The notes under the pieces were generated by a model. It did not search any database. It was not told the DNA's origin and saw nothing but the letters and a program-made list of their open reading frames with translations. From Rhodoluna limnophila (GTDB lineage: Bacteria > Actinomycetota > Actinomycetes > Actinomycetales > Microbacteriaceae), in NCBI RefSeq assembly GCF_005845365.1, contig NZ_CP040509.1:1178001-1242000 (forward strand): a DNA stretch of 64,000 bases, given 5' to 3'. This document shows, in pieces, positions 17,613 through 25,791 of the stretch. The translations under genes and the position numbers were made by a program. How positions within the stretch are numbered: position 1 is the first letter of the stretch; every line of letters starts with the position of its first letter.

Positions 17613-19703
17613 CTAGTCTTGGTACTTCTTTGATGGCCAGAAGAAAGTCTTCTTGGTCATAAAAGCCAGCGCCGGCACAATTACGGTACGTACCAACAAG
17701 GTGTCCAAAAGCACACCGATGCAAACAATCACACCGATTTGAGCCAGCGCCACGAGTGGCAACACACCGAGTACGGCAAATACCGCTGCGAGCAAGATAC
17801 CCGCGCTGGTGATTACCCCACCGGTTGAGCTCAGCGCCTTGATCATGCCCTGCTTGGTTCCCAAGAGTTCGGCTTCTTCTTTTGCGCGAGTTACCAAGAA
17901 GATGTTGTAGTCAACACCGAGGGCGACCAAGAACAAAAAGCTGTATAGGAATACGCTTAGGTCAAGAGCCGGGAATCCGAATACATTTACGAACAAGAAC
18001 CAGCCGGCGCCCATCGATGCAAAGAAAGATGCAACGACTGTAACCAACAGCAGAACAGGTGCCACGATGGCCCGGAGCAAAAGAACTAGCACCAAGAAGA
18101 CCAGCAGCAAGATCAGCGGAATCACAATTAGCTGGTCGTGAGCGTAAGCCTCTTTGACCTCAAGGGCTTGCGCATCTTGGCCACCCACGGCGGCGTCGGC
18201 ACCATCAACGTTGCCCACAACTTCGCGAAGAGCAATGATTGAAGCATTTGCCTCTTCAGATTGTGCTGCTCCGTCGAGAATTACGTCAATGCGCGCAATT
18301 GAGTCGTTTGACGCCGTGACTTCTGCCGAAGCAACGCCATCAACGGTCAGTGCCGCTGCAACAACATTGTCGGCTTTGTCGAGATTACTGACCACGATGG
18401 TTGGCGAGGTTGAACCTGCCGGGAACGCCTCGGCCAAAACCTCAGAACCCACCACAGCTTCAGGGGTCTTCAAGAAGCGGTCTGAGCTAGAAAGACCAAC
18501 CTGAATTCCGCCAGCGCCGGCGGCAAGTGCTCCAAGAATCAAAACACCGATTACAGAAACTGCCACCGGCTTCTTGCTAACACCGCGACCCAACTTGGCC
18601 CACAGACCTGAGTCACTCTTGTTGACGCCACCGAACTTTGGAACGAATGGCCAAAACAAACCGCGCCCAAAGACAACCAGTGCCGCTGGCAAGACAGCCA
18701 AAGCAGAAATCATGGCAATGACAACACCGGTGGCACAGACAATTCCGAGTGCGCGGTTACCGGCTAGGTCGGCAAAGCTGAGGGTAAGGAGTGCGAGGGT
18801 TACTGTTCCACCCGATGCAATGATCGCTGGGCCAGCGCCGCGCAGGGCCTTGGCCATGGCCTCGTGACGGTCTTCGATGCCGAGCAGTTCTTCTCTATAG
18901 CGAGCAATCAGTAGCAGCGCGTAGTTTGTACCCGCACCAAAAACCAGAACAGAAAGAATGCCGGTTACCGATGCATCAGGGGTAATGCCAAACAGGTTGG
19001 CAACCTGACGAGCCAACTGGCCCGCCATTCCATCAGCGGTGCCCACTACCAAAAGCGGAATCAACCAAAGCACTGGGCTGCGGTAGGTGATGAGCAGCAA
19101 GACGGCCACGACCACAACGGTTGATAGCAATAGCGTAAAGTCAGCGCCGGCAAATACTCCGGCGATGTCCGCCTGGAAACCCTCAGGCCCAGTTACATAA
19201 ACATCGATTCCCGCCGGAGCACCGTCATCGGCAATCTCACGTAGTTCAGCAACTCGGTCGGTGATGACCTCAGTCTCGTCTGACTTTTCGAGCGGAACCG
19301 TGACAACAGCAACTTTGCCATCATCGGAAATCTGAGCCGGTGGCACAAATGCCGAACCGTTCAGCTCAGCGTTGGTGAACTCCAAAAACTTTTCGTTCAC
19401 ACCACCGGTCGGCATCCCCGCCATCGGGTCAAAAGTGCCTTGCAACCAGGTAATGGCTTCTTCTGAAAACTCTGAATCAGAGGCATAGACAATTACGGCA
19501 GCGGTTGAATCTGAACCAGGCAGTTCAGCCAGCTTTTCATCAACAATTACAGATTCTGCAGTTGCCGGCAAACCAACACCCGGGTTGGTTTCAGTGGAAG
19601 CAGCTTTGAGCGGACCAAAGGCTAGGCCAGCAAAAATAAGACCAAGCAGCAGGGTTACCCAAGCTGTTTTTCGGCCGGTGATGAAACTGATTAAACCGTT
19701 CAT
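17613..19703 (-). CDS. MMPL/RND-family transporter
   Basis: A 696-residue RND-type protein with two repeats, each a large extracytoplasmic loop plus about five or six helices. First repeat has the helix pair VTGILSVLVFGAGTNYALLL, second LDLSVFLYSFLFLVALGVDY, with the membrane Asp/Tyr motif typical of MmpL and YdfJ proteins. Such proteins export lipids, drugs or siderophores using proton motive force. The start has AAGGGG about 8 nt upstream. Cotranscription with the MFS gene is likely; cargo unknown. Confidence 0.88.
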   Translation of the reverse strand: MNGLISFITGRKTAWVTLLLGLIFAGLAFGPLKAASTETNPGVGLPATAESVIVDEKLAELPGSDSTAAVIVYASDSEFSEEAITWLQGTFDPMAGMPTGGVNEKFLEFTNAELNGSAFVPPAQISDDGKVAVVTVPLEKSDETEVITDRVAELREIADDGAPAGIDVYVTGPEGFQADIAGVFAGADFTLLLSTVVVVAVLLLITYRSPVLWLIPLLVVGTADGMAGQLARQVANLFGITPDASVTGILSVLVFGAGTNYALLLIARYREELLGIEDRHEAMAKALRGAGPAIIASGGTVTLALLTLSFADLAGNRALGIVCATGVVIAMISALAVLPAALVVFGRGLFWPFVPKFGGVNKSDSGLWAKLGRGVSKKPVAVSVIGVLILGALAAGAGGIQVGLSSSDRFLKTPEAVVGSEVLAEAFPAGSTSPTIVVSNLDKADNVVAAALTVDGVASAEVTASNDSIARIDVILDGAAQSEEANASIIALREVVGNVDGADAAVGGQDAQALEVKEAYAHDQLIVIPLILLLVFLVLVLLLRAIVAPVLLLVTVVASFFASMGAGWFLFVNVFGFPALDLSVFLYSFLFLVALGVDYNIFLVTRAKEEAELLGTKQGMIKALSSTGGVITSAGILLAAVFAVLGVLPLVALAQIGVIVCIGVLLDTLLVRTVIVPALAFMTKKTFFWPSKKYQD

Positions 19704-19754
19704 TGTTGGTTCCCCTTCAAGTTATTTAGTTCTGGCTGGCGCCGATTTATAGAT

Positions 19755-20180
19755 TTATTCGGCTAATCCAAGCTGTTCTGCGAGCTCAAGAATTCGATCA
19801 ATGATGTCGTCACGAATAAGCCGTGCACGCTCATCTCCCTTGATTCCCTGTTCTGCAGGCTCAACAATTGGCCAAACCTCAACATTCCCCTTCATCGTTG
19901 GGGTAGGTGCAACCTTGGCCTCGGTTCCCAGAACAATAACTCGGTCAACCGACTCAAATAGGTGAGGGTCAATAGTTTTTGGGTGCTCGTCTGCGGTAGA
20001 AATGCCGATCTCTGAGAGCATGGCAACGGCATCAGCAGCCAACTGCTCACCAGGTGCGGTGCCGGCAGAATAAACGTCAACATCATCACCACCGATGTGC
20101 CGCATTAGGGCTGCTGCGGTTTGAGACTTGCCTGCATTGTGTACGCAAACAAACATTACTGATGGTTTCAAATTTGACAC
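19755..20180 (-). CDS. Arsenate-mycothiol transferase-like LMW phosphatase (ArsC1 type)
   Basis: A 141-residue low-molecular-weight phosphatase fold protein. The P-loop is C12-VHNAG-K18-S, with lysine where classic LMW phosphatases have arginine; that variant is known from Corynebacterium mycothiol-dependent ArsC proteins, which link arsenate to mycothiol. IDPHLFESVDRVIVLG is likewise ArsC1-like. The GTG start gives MSNLKPSVMFVCVHNAG, colinear with the next gene upstream (MSDKKASVLFVCVHNAG); the ATG five codons earlier is less likely. An intrinsic terminator separates the two arsC genes. Confidence 0.85.
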   Translation of the reverse strand: MSNLKPSVMFVCVHNAGKSQTAAALMRHIGGDDVDVYSAGTAPGEQLAADAVAMLSEIGISTADEHPKTIDPHLFESVDRVIVLGTEAKVAPTPTMKGNVEVWPIVEPAEQGIKGDERARLIRDDIIDRILELAEQLGLAE

Positions 20181-20245
20181 TTTGTCTCTTCTCATCGGGC
20201 AGAACTTCCGGCCACGTTTTCAGACTAGTCCTTGGCTCTAAAACT

Positions 20246-20270
20246 GAAAAACCCACCATCGCTGGTGGGC
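20246..20270 (-). terminator. Intrinsic terminator between the two arsC genes
   Basis: CCCACCA and TGGTGGG form a 7-bp stem with a 4-nt loop followed on the minus strand by TTTTT. It ends the upstream arsC transcript before the ArsC1-type gene. Confidence 0.87.
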
Positions 20271-20291
20271 TCTTCAAAACTACTTAGCTGA

Positions 20292-20702
20292 CTAAAACTT
20301 CTGGTCGATCTCTGCAATTAGCTCTTCGATGTGCGCACGGATCTTGTCGCGAATCGGGCGAACCGCCTCAACTCCCTGACCCGCTGGGTCATCTAGCACC
20401 CAGTCAAGGTAGGTCTTCCCTGGGAAGAACGGGCAGGTGTCTCCACAGCCCATGGTGATTACGTAGTCCGATGCCTTGACGGCTTCGTCGCTCAAGACCT
20501 TTGGGGTGTTGGCGCTGATGTCAATGCCCTCTTCAAGCATCGCTGCAACAGCTGATGGGTTTACCTCGTTCTTTGGCGCAGTACCTGCAGAACGAACCTC
20601 GACTCGGTCACCGGCAAGTGCCTGTAGGTAACCTGCGGCCATCTGTGAACGACCTGCGTTGTGAACGCATACAAACAAGACGGATGCTTTTTTATCTGAC
20701 AA
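20292..20702 (-). CDS. arsC: Arsenate reductase, LMW phosphatase/thioredoxin type
   Basis: A 136-residue ArsC with canonical P-loop C12-VHNAG-R18-S and the GCGDTCPFFPGKTYLDW segment, whose second cysteine is expected to take part in the disulfide cascade that reduces arsenate to arsenite. The TTG start has AAAAGAG upstream and a colinear N-terminus with its neighbour. No ArsR, ArsB or Acr3 gene lies nearby, unlike most ars operons, so efflux must be encoded elsewhere or by an unrelated pump. Confidence 0.88.
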   Translation of the reverse strand: MSDKKASVLFVCVHNAGRSQMAAGYLQALAGDRVEVRSAGTAPKNEVNPSAVAAMLEEGIDISANTPKVLSDEAVKASDYVITMGCGDTCPFFPGKTYLDWVLDDPAGQGVEAVRPIRDKIRAHIEELIAEIDQKF

Positions 20703-20790
20703 CTCGAACTCTTTTCTCTTTATCGCAGTTCAAGTTTTGCACCTTTAGGTCTGCGACAAGTCAATGTTTGCCAGTTGTTCACCCGGCGAT

Positions 20791-21192
20791 TTAGTGGGTC
20801 GGAATCCGGTCGCGATCGTTGGTGACAGACGTGTGCCCATGGGGAACTGGTCGACCAAACTCATCAAGCCCAACAAAAACAATGTGATCCACCGTAAGAA
20901 TGTTTTTCTGAGTGATCATGTTGCGAACCTCGGCCCGCATGGTTATTGAAGTGTTGCCAAATTTGTTGGCTACCAGACCCATTTCGATTAGGTCACCCTC
21001 GATGGCCGAGGCAACAAAATTGATCTCAGAGATGATTTTGGTAACTACTCTGCGATTACCAAGTTGCAAGATTGCGTAAATCGTGGCCTCTTCATCAATC
21101 CACTTCAGCAAACTACCGCCAAATAGGGTGCCGTTTGCATTTAGGTCTTCGGGCCTAACCCATTTGCGGGTGGTGAATTCAATCTGTGACAT
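20791..21192 (-). CDS. Acyl-CoA thioesterase, YciA/hot-dog family
   Basis: A 133-residue hot-dog protein. VRPEDLNANGTLFGGSLLKWIDEEA holds the Asn/Asp and Gly-Gly motifs of YciA-type acyl-CoA hydrolases, followed by INFVASAIEGDLIEMG. It would release free acids from short to medium acyl-CoA in the cytoplasm. It stands alone; the substrate range is not readable. Confidence 0.87.
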   Translation of the reverse strand: MSQIEFTTRKWVRPEDLNANGTLFGGSLLKWIDEEATIYAILQLGNRRVVTKIISEINFVASAIEGDLIEMGLVANKFGNTSITMRAEVRNMITQKNILTVDHIVFVGLDEFGRPVPHGHTSVTNDRDRIPTH

Positions 21193-21243
21193 CTGCGCCG
21201 CTCTCTAGTCATCGTTGACTAGGTGTTTGTCTTAACAAACATT

Positions 21244-22860
21244 TCACCACAGATTCAAAACGAGCGCCACCGCCGCAGTCAAAACAATCACGATTGTCAG
21301 CCTTGTGCTGCTTGCCGAAACCGATTTAACTTTTTGCTCAAGTACAGGATTCCTGGTCACCAGATCACCGTTTTCAACGCGTGAAATCAGTGCGTCGAGG
21401 CGCTGTGGCAGGCTGGCTAGGGTGGTTAGCGTTGATAGCAGCTGGCGGCCGGCGGCCCCAAACGTGCGACTGGCGCCACCGTTGAGCAAAGTTCTAGCGA
21501 ACGGGTCAACGGCATCCCACATGTTGAAGTCGCGGTTGAGAGCACTTGTGACGCCAGAAATCAAAGATATGCTGCGGAAAAGCAATAAAAAGTTCTCGGG
21601 CATTTGAAACGGCAATGTGCGCAGAATCTCATTGAACTTGATTGCAAAATCTCTAAGCTCACGAGGGTCGGTCTTGGTGAGGTCAGCAACTCCAAGCCCG
21701 GCGAATCGGTCGAACAGGGCTGATACAGCGCGCTCAAGTTGAACAGTGTCGGCGGTTGGCAGCAACACTCCAAGGCGCTGAATGGCCATGACGTAGCCTC
21801 GGGCATCTCTGGCAACTAGCGCAAACAGGAGCGTTTGAAGGTCCTGCTTGAGAACCTCGCTGACTTCACCCATCATTCCAAAATCGATGAAGGTTAGCGT
21901 GAAGGGAACCGATGAGCCGGACCCCTGGGGAGTCACGAAGATGTTCCCCGGGTGTGGGTCGGCATGAAAAAAGCCGGTAACGAACATCTGCTGAAACGTA
22001 ACTCTCGCTAGTTCAGCAGCAACCTTATTTGAGTCAATCCCGGCGGATTCAAGGGCACTAACGTCAGAAATCTTAATTGCCGCGACATTACTCAGGGTCA
22101 GAACTTTTCGCGCCGATCGCTCCCAAATCACGGTCGGCGTTGCTACCCAAGGGTCACCGGAAAAGTCAGCCGCAAAGCGCTCAAGGTGCTGCGCTTCAAC
22201 TCGATAGTCGATCTCTTGCAGGCAGGTGAAGGCAAACTCTTCAACCAGGGCTGGGGCATCGGCACGCCGATTAACCAACCGAATTCGAGATAACCACGAG
22301 CCAACTTTTCTGATGGCTTTGAGGTCCACAGCGACAACATCATCGATACCCGGTCGCAGCACCTTAACGATGACTTCGGCGAAACCAAGATCTCCGGCCA
22401 GACCTGCTGAGAGCCTGGCACGATATGCCTGACCGAGTGAGGCTGCAGCGATAGGTTCATTCGCAAATTCTTCGAACGCCACAGTTAGCGGCAGGCCAAG
22501 TTGCTCCTCAATCTGCGCGACCACCGACTCAAAAGGTTCGGGGGCAACTTCATCTTGCAAACCCTCAAGCTCGCGAGTGATTTCTACCGGTAAAACATCG
22601 ATGCGCGCGGAAAGAAACTGGCCTGCCTTGATAACAAGGCCACCGAGGTCGGCAGCCAAAACCCTAAATTTGCGGGCCAGCTTCTGCAGCCTTCGAGTGC
22701 GGCTCTTAGCAACCCGCTTCTTGAGGCCAAATTTTGGCAGGACTAACTCAAACCACCAAGTTTGCGCGAGCGCAATGGCTGCGAACGTGAGAATTCTTCG
22801 GTAACGCCGTTTTAGAGAGTGTGAAGTCTGGGCGGTTACCAAAGCGGAATCAGAGGGCAT
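21244..22860 (-). CDS. UbiB/ABC1-family atypical kinase (AarF-like)
   Basis: A 538-residue ABC1 atypical kinase-like protein. The KxGQ motif (IKAGQFLSAR) is near residue 77, HADPHPGNIFV carries the catalytic Asp/Asn, and IDFGMMGEV is the metal-binding DFG equivalent. The C-terminus has a hydrophobic membrane anchor. UbiB in ubiquinone-making bacteria supports quinone biosynthesis by ATPase-driven handling of lipid precursors; this organism makes menaquinone, so the role here is open. It starts 5 bp after the winged-helix-like gene, with which it is cotranscribed. Confidence 0.88.
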   Translation of the reverse strand: MPSDSALVTAQTSHSLKRRYRRILTFAAIALAQTWWFELVLPKFGLKKRVAKSRTRRLQKLARKFRVLAADLGGLVIKAGQFLSARIDVLPVEITRELEGLQDEVAPEPFESVVAQIEEQLGLPLTVAFEEFANEPIAAASLGQAYRARLSAGLAGDLGFAEVIVKVLRPGIDDVVAVDLKAIRKVGSWLSRIRLVNRRADAPALVEEFAFTCLQEIDYRVEAQHLERFAADFSGDPWVATPTVIWERSARKVLTLSNVAAIKISDVSALESAGIDSNKVAAELARVTFQQMFVTGFFHADPHPGNIFVTPQGSGSSVPFTLTFIDFGMMGEVSEVLKQDLQTLLFALVARDARGYVMAIQRLGVLLPTADTVQLERAVSALFDRFAGLGVADLTKTDPRELRDFAIKFNEILRTLPFQMPENFLLLFRSISLISGVTSALNRDFNMWDAVDPFARTLLNGGASRTFGAAGRQLLSTLTTLASLPQRLDALISRVENGDLVTRNPVLEQKVKSVSASSTRLTIVIVLTAAVALVLNLW

Positions 22861-22865
22861 CTTTT

Positions 22866-23432
22866 TTAGTCTTCAGCCAAAATCTTGTAGAGCTTTCGGG
22901 TTACCTCATCGATCAGCTGAGTTGCCCGCAGCTTTTGATCGCGGTCACCACTTTGAGTGATTCCCGAAACCGCGTTAGCTAACTTGGCCGAAGCTGCGAG
23001 GACGTTGCTGCTGCAGTCCGAAGCGCCTTTGCGATTTTGGTCGGCAACGGCATCTTCACCTTCGGAAGAATCAGCTGACTCTTCGAGAGTAGCTAGACGA
23101 TCAGAGCCAGCTTCGGTGAGCCTGTAAATCTTGCGATCCTCAACTAGTTGCGACTCAACCAAAGAACTCTCAATTAGTGAGTCGAGCTCCAAAGAAACTG
23201 CGCCGTCTGAAGGCTTCAAAGCCATGCCACTGGCTACACCGATTGCTCGCACAATCTGGGCTAAGTTTTTGTCACCTGAGGCAAGGGCCGCAAGGATGGA
23301 GTTTTGCAGGGCCTCAGGGGCAACTTTGACGACTGTGTCTTTTGCGCCAAATCCGGTGCTGTTGTTCGAAATTAACTGCTTGACCGAATCAAAAATGTCG
23401 CGAAGTTCAGAGGGTAGCTGAGGGTTTTGCAC
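22866..23432 (-). CDS. Winged-helix-like protein of unknown function, partner of UbiB-like gene
   Basis: A 188-residue soluble protein I do not recognise with certainty. Residues about 40-110 have a PadR-like winged-helix pattern: LQNSILAALASGDKNLAQIVRAIG, then DSLIESSLVESQLVEDRKIYRLTEAG. The rest is an acidic, Ser-rich linker and a C-terminal helix (RATQLIDEVTRKLYKILAED) that could dimerise. The start is GTG with AGGCGG just upstream. Its fixed position 5 bp before the UbiB-like kinase suggests regulation of, or interaction with, that protein. Confidence 0.7.
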   Translation of the reverse strand: MQNPQLPSELRDIFDSVKQLISNNSTGFGAKDTVVKVAPEALQNSILAALASGDKNLAQIVRAIGVASGMALKPSDGAVSLELDSLIESSLVESQLVEDRKIYRLTEAGSDRLATLEESADSSEGEDAVADQNRKGASDCSSNVLAASAKLANAVSGITQSGDRDQKLRATQLIDEVTRKLYKILAED

Positions 23433-23513
23433 TTTTCCGCCTATCCATCAAAAGCACGCAAATTCTTGCGCACTATCCTCAAGCAAAAGGCAGCGACAAT
23501 TCATCCCAGTAAT

Positions 23514-23783
23514 TTACTGGAAGAGTGCAAGTAACTCGGCAACGTTGGCCTTCTCATTGAGTGGGTGCCGCATAGGAATCTGGCCATTCACCAGGTAGGT
23601 GTTATTTCTACCCACCTTTTCCTTAACAACGTAGCCAGCAGCCACCAAGTCGTTCAAAATTCCAGCGGTGGCTCTCGAGGTTATACCAACCTTGGCAGCG
23701 ATTTGATCAATGGTTAGGTCCGGTGTTTGCACAAGCGCCACGAGAACGTGCCCATGGTGGGTGAGAAAGGTCCAATTAGCCAT
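23514..23783 (-). CDS. Small winged-helix transcriptional regulator
   Basis: An 89-residue MarR-like winged helix: WTFLTHHGHVLVALVQTPDL then TIDQIAAKVGITSRATAGILNDLVAAGYV (recognition helix and wing) and a short C-terminal tail. It has no ligand domain, so it probably acts as a dimeric DNA binder or protein partner. It lies 11 bp downstream of terC on the same strand, so it is probably in that operon. Confidence 0.85.
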   Translation of the reverse strand: MANWTFLTHHGHVLVALVQTPDLTIDQIAAKVGITSRATAGILNDLVAAGYVVKEKVGRNNTYLVNGQIPMRHPLNEKANVAELLALFQ

Positions 23784-23794
23784 AGTTCTATTGT

Positions 23795-24733
23795 CTATCG
23801 AGATTCCTTCTCAACTTCAATTTGCTTTGAACGGGTTGCCCGGAAACTTGCCGCAATTGCAATGAACAAGATAAGAACTATTACGCCCAGCGAAATCGGT
23901 GTTGGAATCTTTACGAAGTCATGTAGAGCCATTTTGATACCCACCCAAATGAGCACAAACGCCAAGCCGACTTTGAGGTAAATGAACCTGTGCATGGAGT
24001 CTGCCAGCAGAAAGTACATGGCTCGGAGCCCAAGAATCGCGAACGCATTTGCCGTGAACACTAGGAACGGTTCGGAAGTAACAGCAAAAATTGCCGGAAT
24101 TGAGTCGACGGCAAAGACTATGTCGGTGAACTCGACCAGGACCAAGACCATAAGTAGCGGGGTGGCTACGAGTTTCCCATTGACTCGGATGGCCAACTTT
24201 TGACCGTGGTATTCGGTGGTCGAAGGCACAACCCTTGAGAACCAAAGGTAAAAGGCGGACTTAGAAGGATCTTCATGTTCTCCGCGTTTTCTGAGCATCT
24301 GGATTCCGGTGAACACCAAGAAGGCAGCAAACAGATAAAGCACCCAAGCAAAACTCTCGAGTATCGCGGCACCGGCTGCAATAAACAGCCCGCGGAAGAC
24401 AAGTGCACCAAGGACTCCGAGAAATAGAACGCGGTGCTGGTATTTTTTTGGGATCGCAAAGCTGGCGAAAATAATTGCCCAGATAAATACGTTGTCGACG
24501 GCCAGCGACTTTTCAATCAGAAGTCCCGCAAAGTATTGCTGGCCATACTCGGCCCCGAAGCCAACCCAGATTGCCACACCAAAAAGCACTCCGATAATGA
24601 CCCAGAACAGCGACCAGAGACCTGCCTCTTTTACTTTTATTTCATGAGCGTGGCGGTGTGCGAATAGGTCTACCAACAGCATGGCAATGATAAGCCCAAC
24701 AACCGAAAGCCACATCCATAGTTCGACGTTCAT
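23795..24733 (-). CDS. TerC/Alx-family membrane protein
   Basis: A 312-residue integral membrane protein with about nine helices. Family motifs are clear: LLVDLFAHRHAHEIKVKEA near the N-terminus, SLAVDNVFIWAIIF and VEFTDIVFAVDSIPAIFAVT with the conserved acidic residues. TerC/Alx proteins are linked to tellurite resistance and Mn2+ export. AAGGA lies about 10 nt before the ATG. The 89-bp upstream gap is AT-rich and too short for a typical yybP-ykoY manganese riboswitch; I see no such fold. Confidence 0.93.
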   Translation of the reverse strand: MNVELWMWLSVVGLIIAMLLVDLFAHRHAHEIKVKEAGLWSLFWVIIGVLFGVAIWVGFGAEYGQQYFAGLLIEKSLAVDNVFIWAIIFASFAIPKKYQHRVLFLGVLGALVFRGLFIAAGAAILESFAWVLYLFAAFLVFTGIQMLRKRGEHEDPSKSAFYLWFSRVVPSTTEYHGQKLAIRVNGKLVATPLLMVLVLVEFTDIVFAVDSIPAIFAVTSEPFLVFTANAFAILGLRAMYFLLADSMHRFIYLKVGLAFVLIWVGIKMALHDFVKIPTPISLGVIVLILFIAIAASFRATRSKQIEVEKESR

Positions 24734-24822
24734 GGCCGCCCCGTCCTTAAGTTGAAAAGTAATTACTGAATAGTTTTTCTTGTATTGTATTTCTTGTCAA
24801 ATTTTCTCAAGGAAAGAAATGC

Positions 24823-25791
24823 ATGCCGCAAACGCTCGAACTTGCCCTAGCCAACCTATCCTCCCCGCCTGTTCTGGCCTTTGTGCTTGGGCTTTTGGTA
24901 GTTGTAATGCGCAGCCAACTTTCGATTCCAAAGCAAATTTTTGACTTTATTTCCATTTATCTATTGCTTGCTATTGGCCTCAAAGGAGGGGTGGCGCTTC
25001 GGACAGCTCCACTCAACGAGATCGTTTTACCCCTGCTCCTGTCGATTTCGCTCGGCATCGCACTCCCACTATTGGCATTCGTGGTTCTGCGGCGGATAAC
25101 CCGCCTAAGCCGGATGAACCGGGGCGCCTTGGCAGCACACTACGGATCAACCTCCCTGGTAACTTTTACGGCCGGCTTGGTTTTTATCGAACAAGCCGGA
25201 TTAACCTTCGAGGGGTTCTTGCCGTCTTTGCTTGCGGTCATGGAGGTACCGGGGTTGGCTGTTGGAATTCTCCTTGCTAAACAAGGGAGTGAATCACACT
25301 CGCTGAAACCCATGATGCGCGAAGTGTTCACCGGTAAGTCAATCGTGCTGTTGGTTGGCGGAATTGCTCTGGGCGCTATCACCGGTGCGACTGGATTCGA
25401 AAAGGTTGAGCCGTTTTTCGGCAGCCTGTTTTCTGGAATGCTGACAATCTTTTTACTACAGCTCGGAATTCAAGCAGGCCAAAGCATCCGGAAGGCAAAA
25501 TCAATGGACATCGGGTTGGTTGCGTTTGCCGTGATGTTTCCGTTTATAGCCGGATCAATCGGTGTCTTTACTGCCCAGGCAATCGGTATGAGTCAGGGTG
25601 GATCGATTGCCTTTGGCCTGCTTTGCGGCAGCGCCTCCTACATAGCCGCTCCAGCGGCAGTGAAGTTATCACTGCCCGAAGCAAACCAGGGCTTATTCAC
25701 AACCGCAGCTCTCGGGGTCACTTTTCCCGTGAACCTGATTCTGGGCATCCCTTGGCTGGCCTGGTTTTCCCAGCAAAACCTCTGGATCTAG
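24823..25791 (+). CDS. Sodium-dependent bicarbonate transport family permease (SbtA-like)
   Basis: A 322-residue membrane protein with about ten helices in two inverted halves. [18 protein letters not shown] and [22 protein letters not shown] are the SbtA hallmarks. In cyanobacteria SbtA imports HCO3- with Na+; many heterotrophs carry it too, perhaps for anaplerotic carboxylation. It lacks a neighbouring PII-like SbtB regulator. AAGGAAAG precedes the ATG. Divergent from terC; its 3' end overlaps convergent isocitrate dehydrogenase by 4 bp. Confidence 0.88.
   Translation: MPQTLELALANLSSPPVLAFVLGLLVVVMRSQLSIPKQIFDFISIYLLLAIGLKGGVALRTAPLNEIVLPLLLSISLGIALPLLAFVVLRRITRLSRMNRGALAAHYGSTSLVTFTAGLVFIEQAGLTFEGFLPSLLAVMEVPGLAVGILLAKQGSESHSLKPMMREVFTGKSIVLLVGGIALGAITGATGFEKVEPFFGSLFSGMLTIFLLQLGIQAGQSIRKAKSMDIGLVAFAVMFPFIAGSIGVFTAQAIGMSQGGSIAFGLLCGSASYIAAPAAVKLSLPEANQGLFTTAALGVTFPVNLILGIPWLAWFSQQNLWI

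Noticed and set aside
24734-24822. Possible yybP-ykoY manganese riboswitch before terC
   Set aside because: The gap is only 89 bp and I could not lay out the conserved junction motifs.
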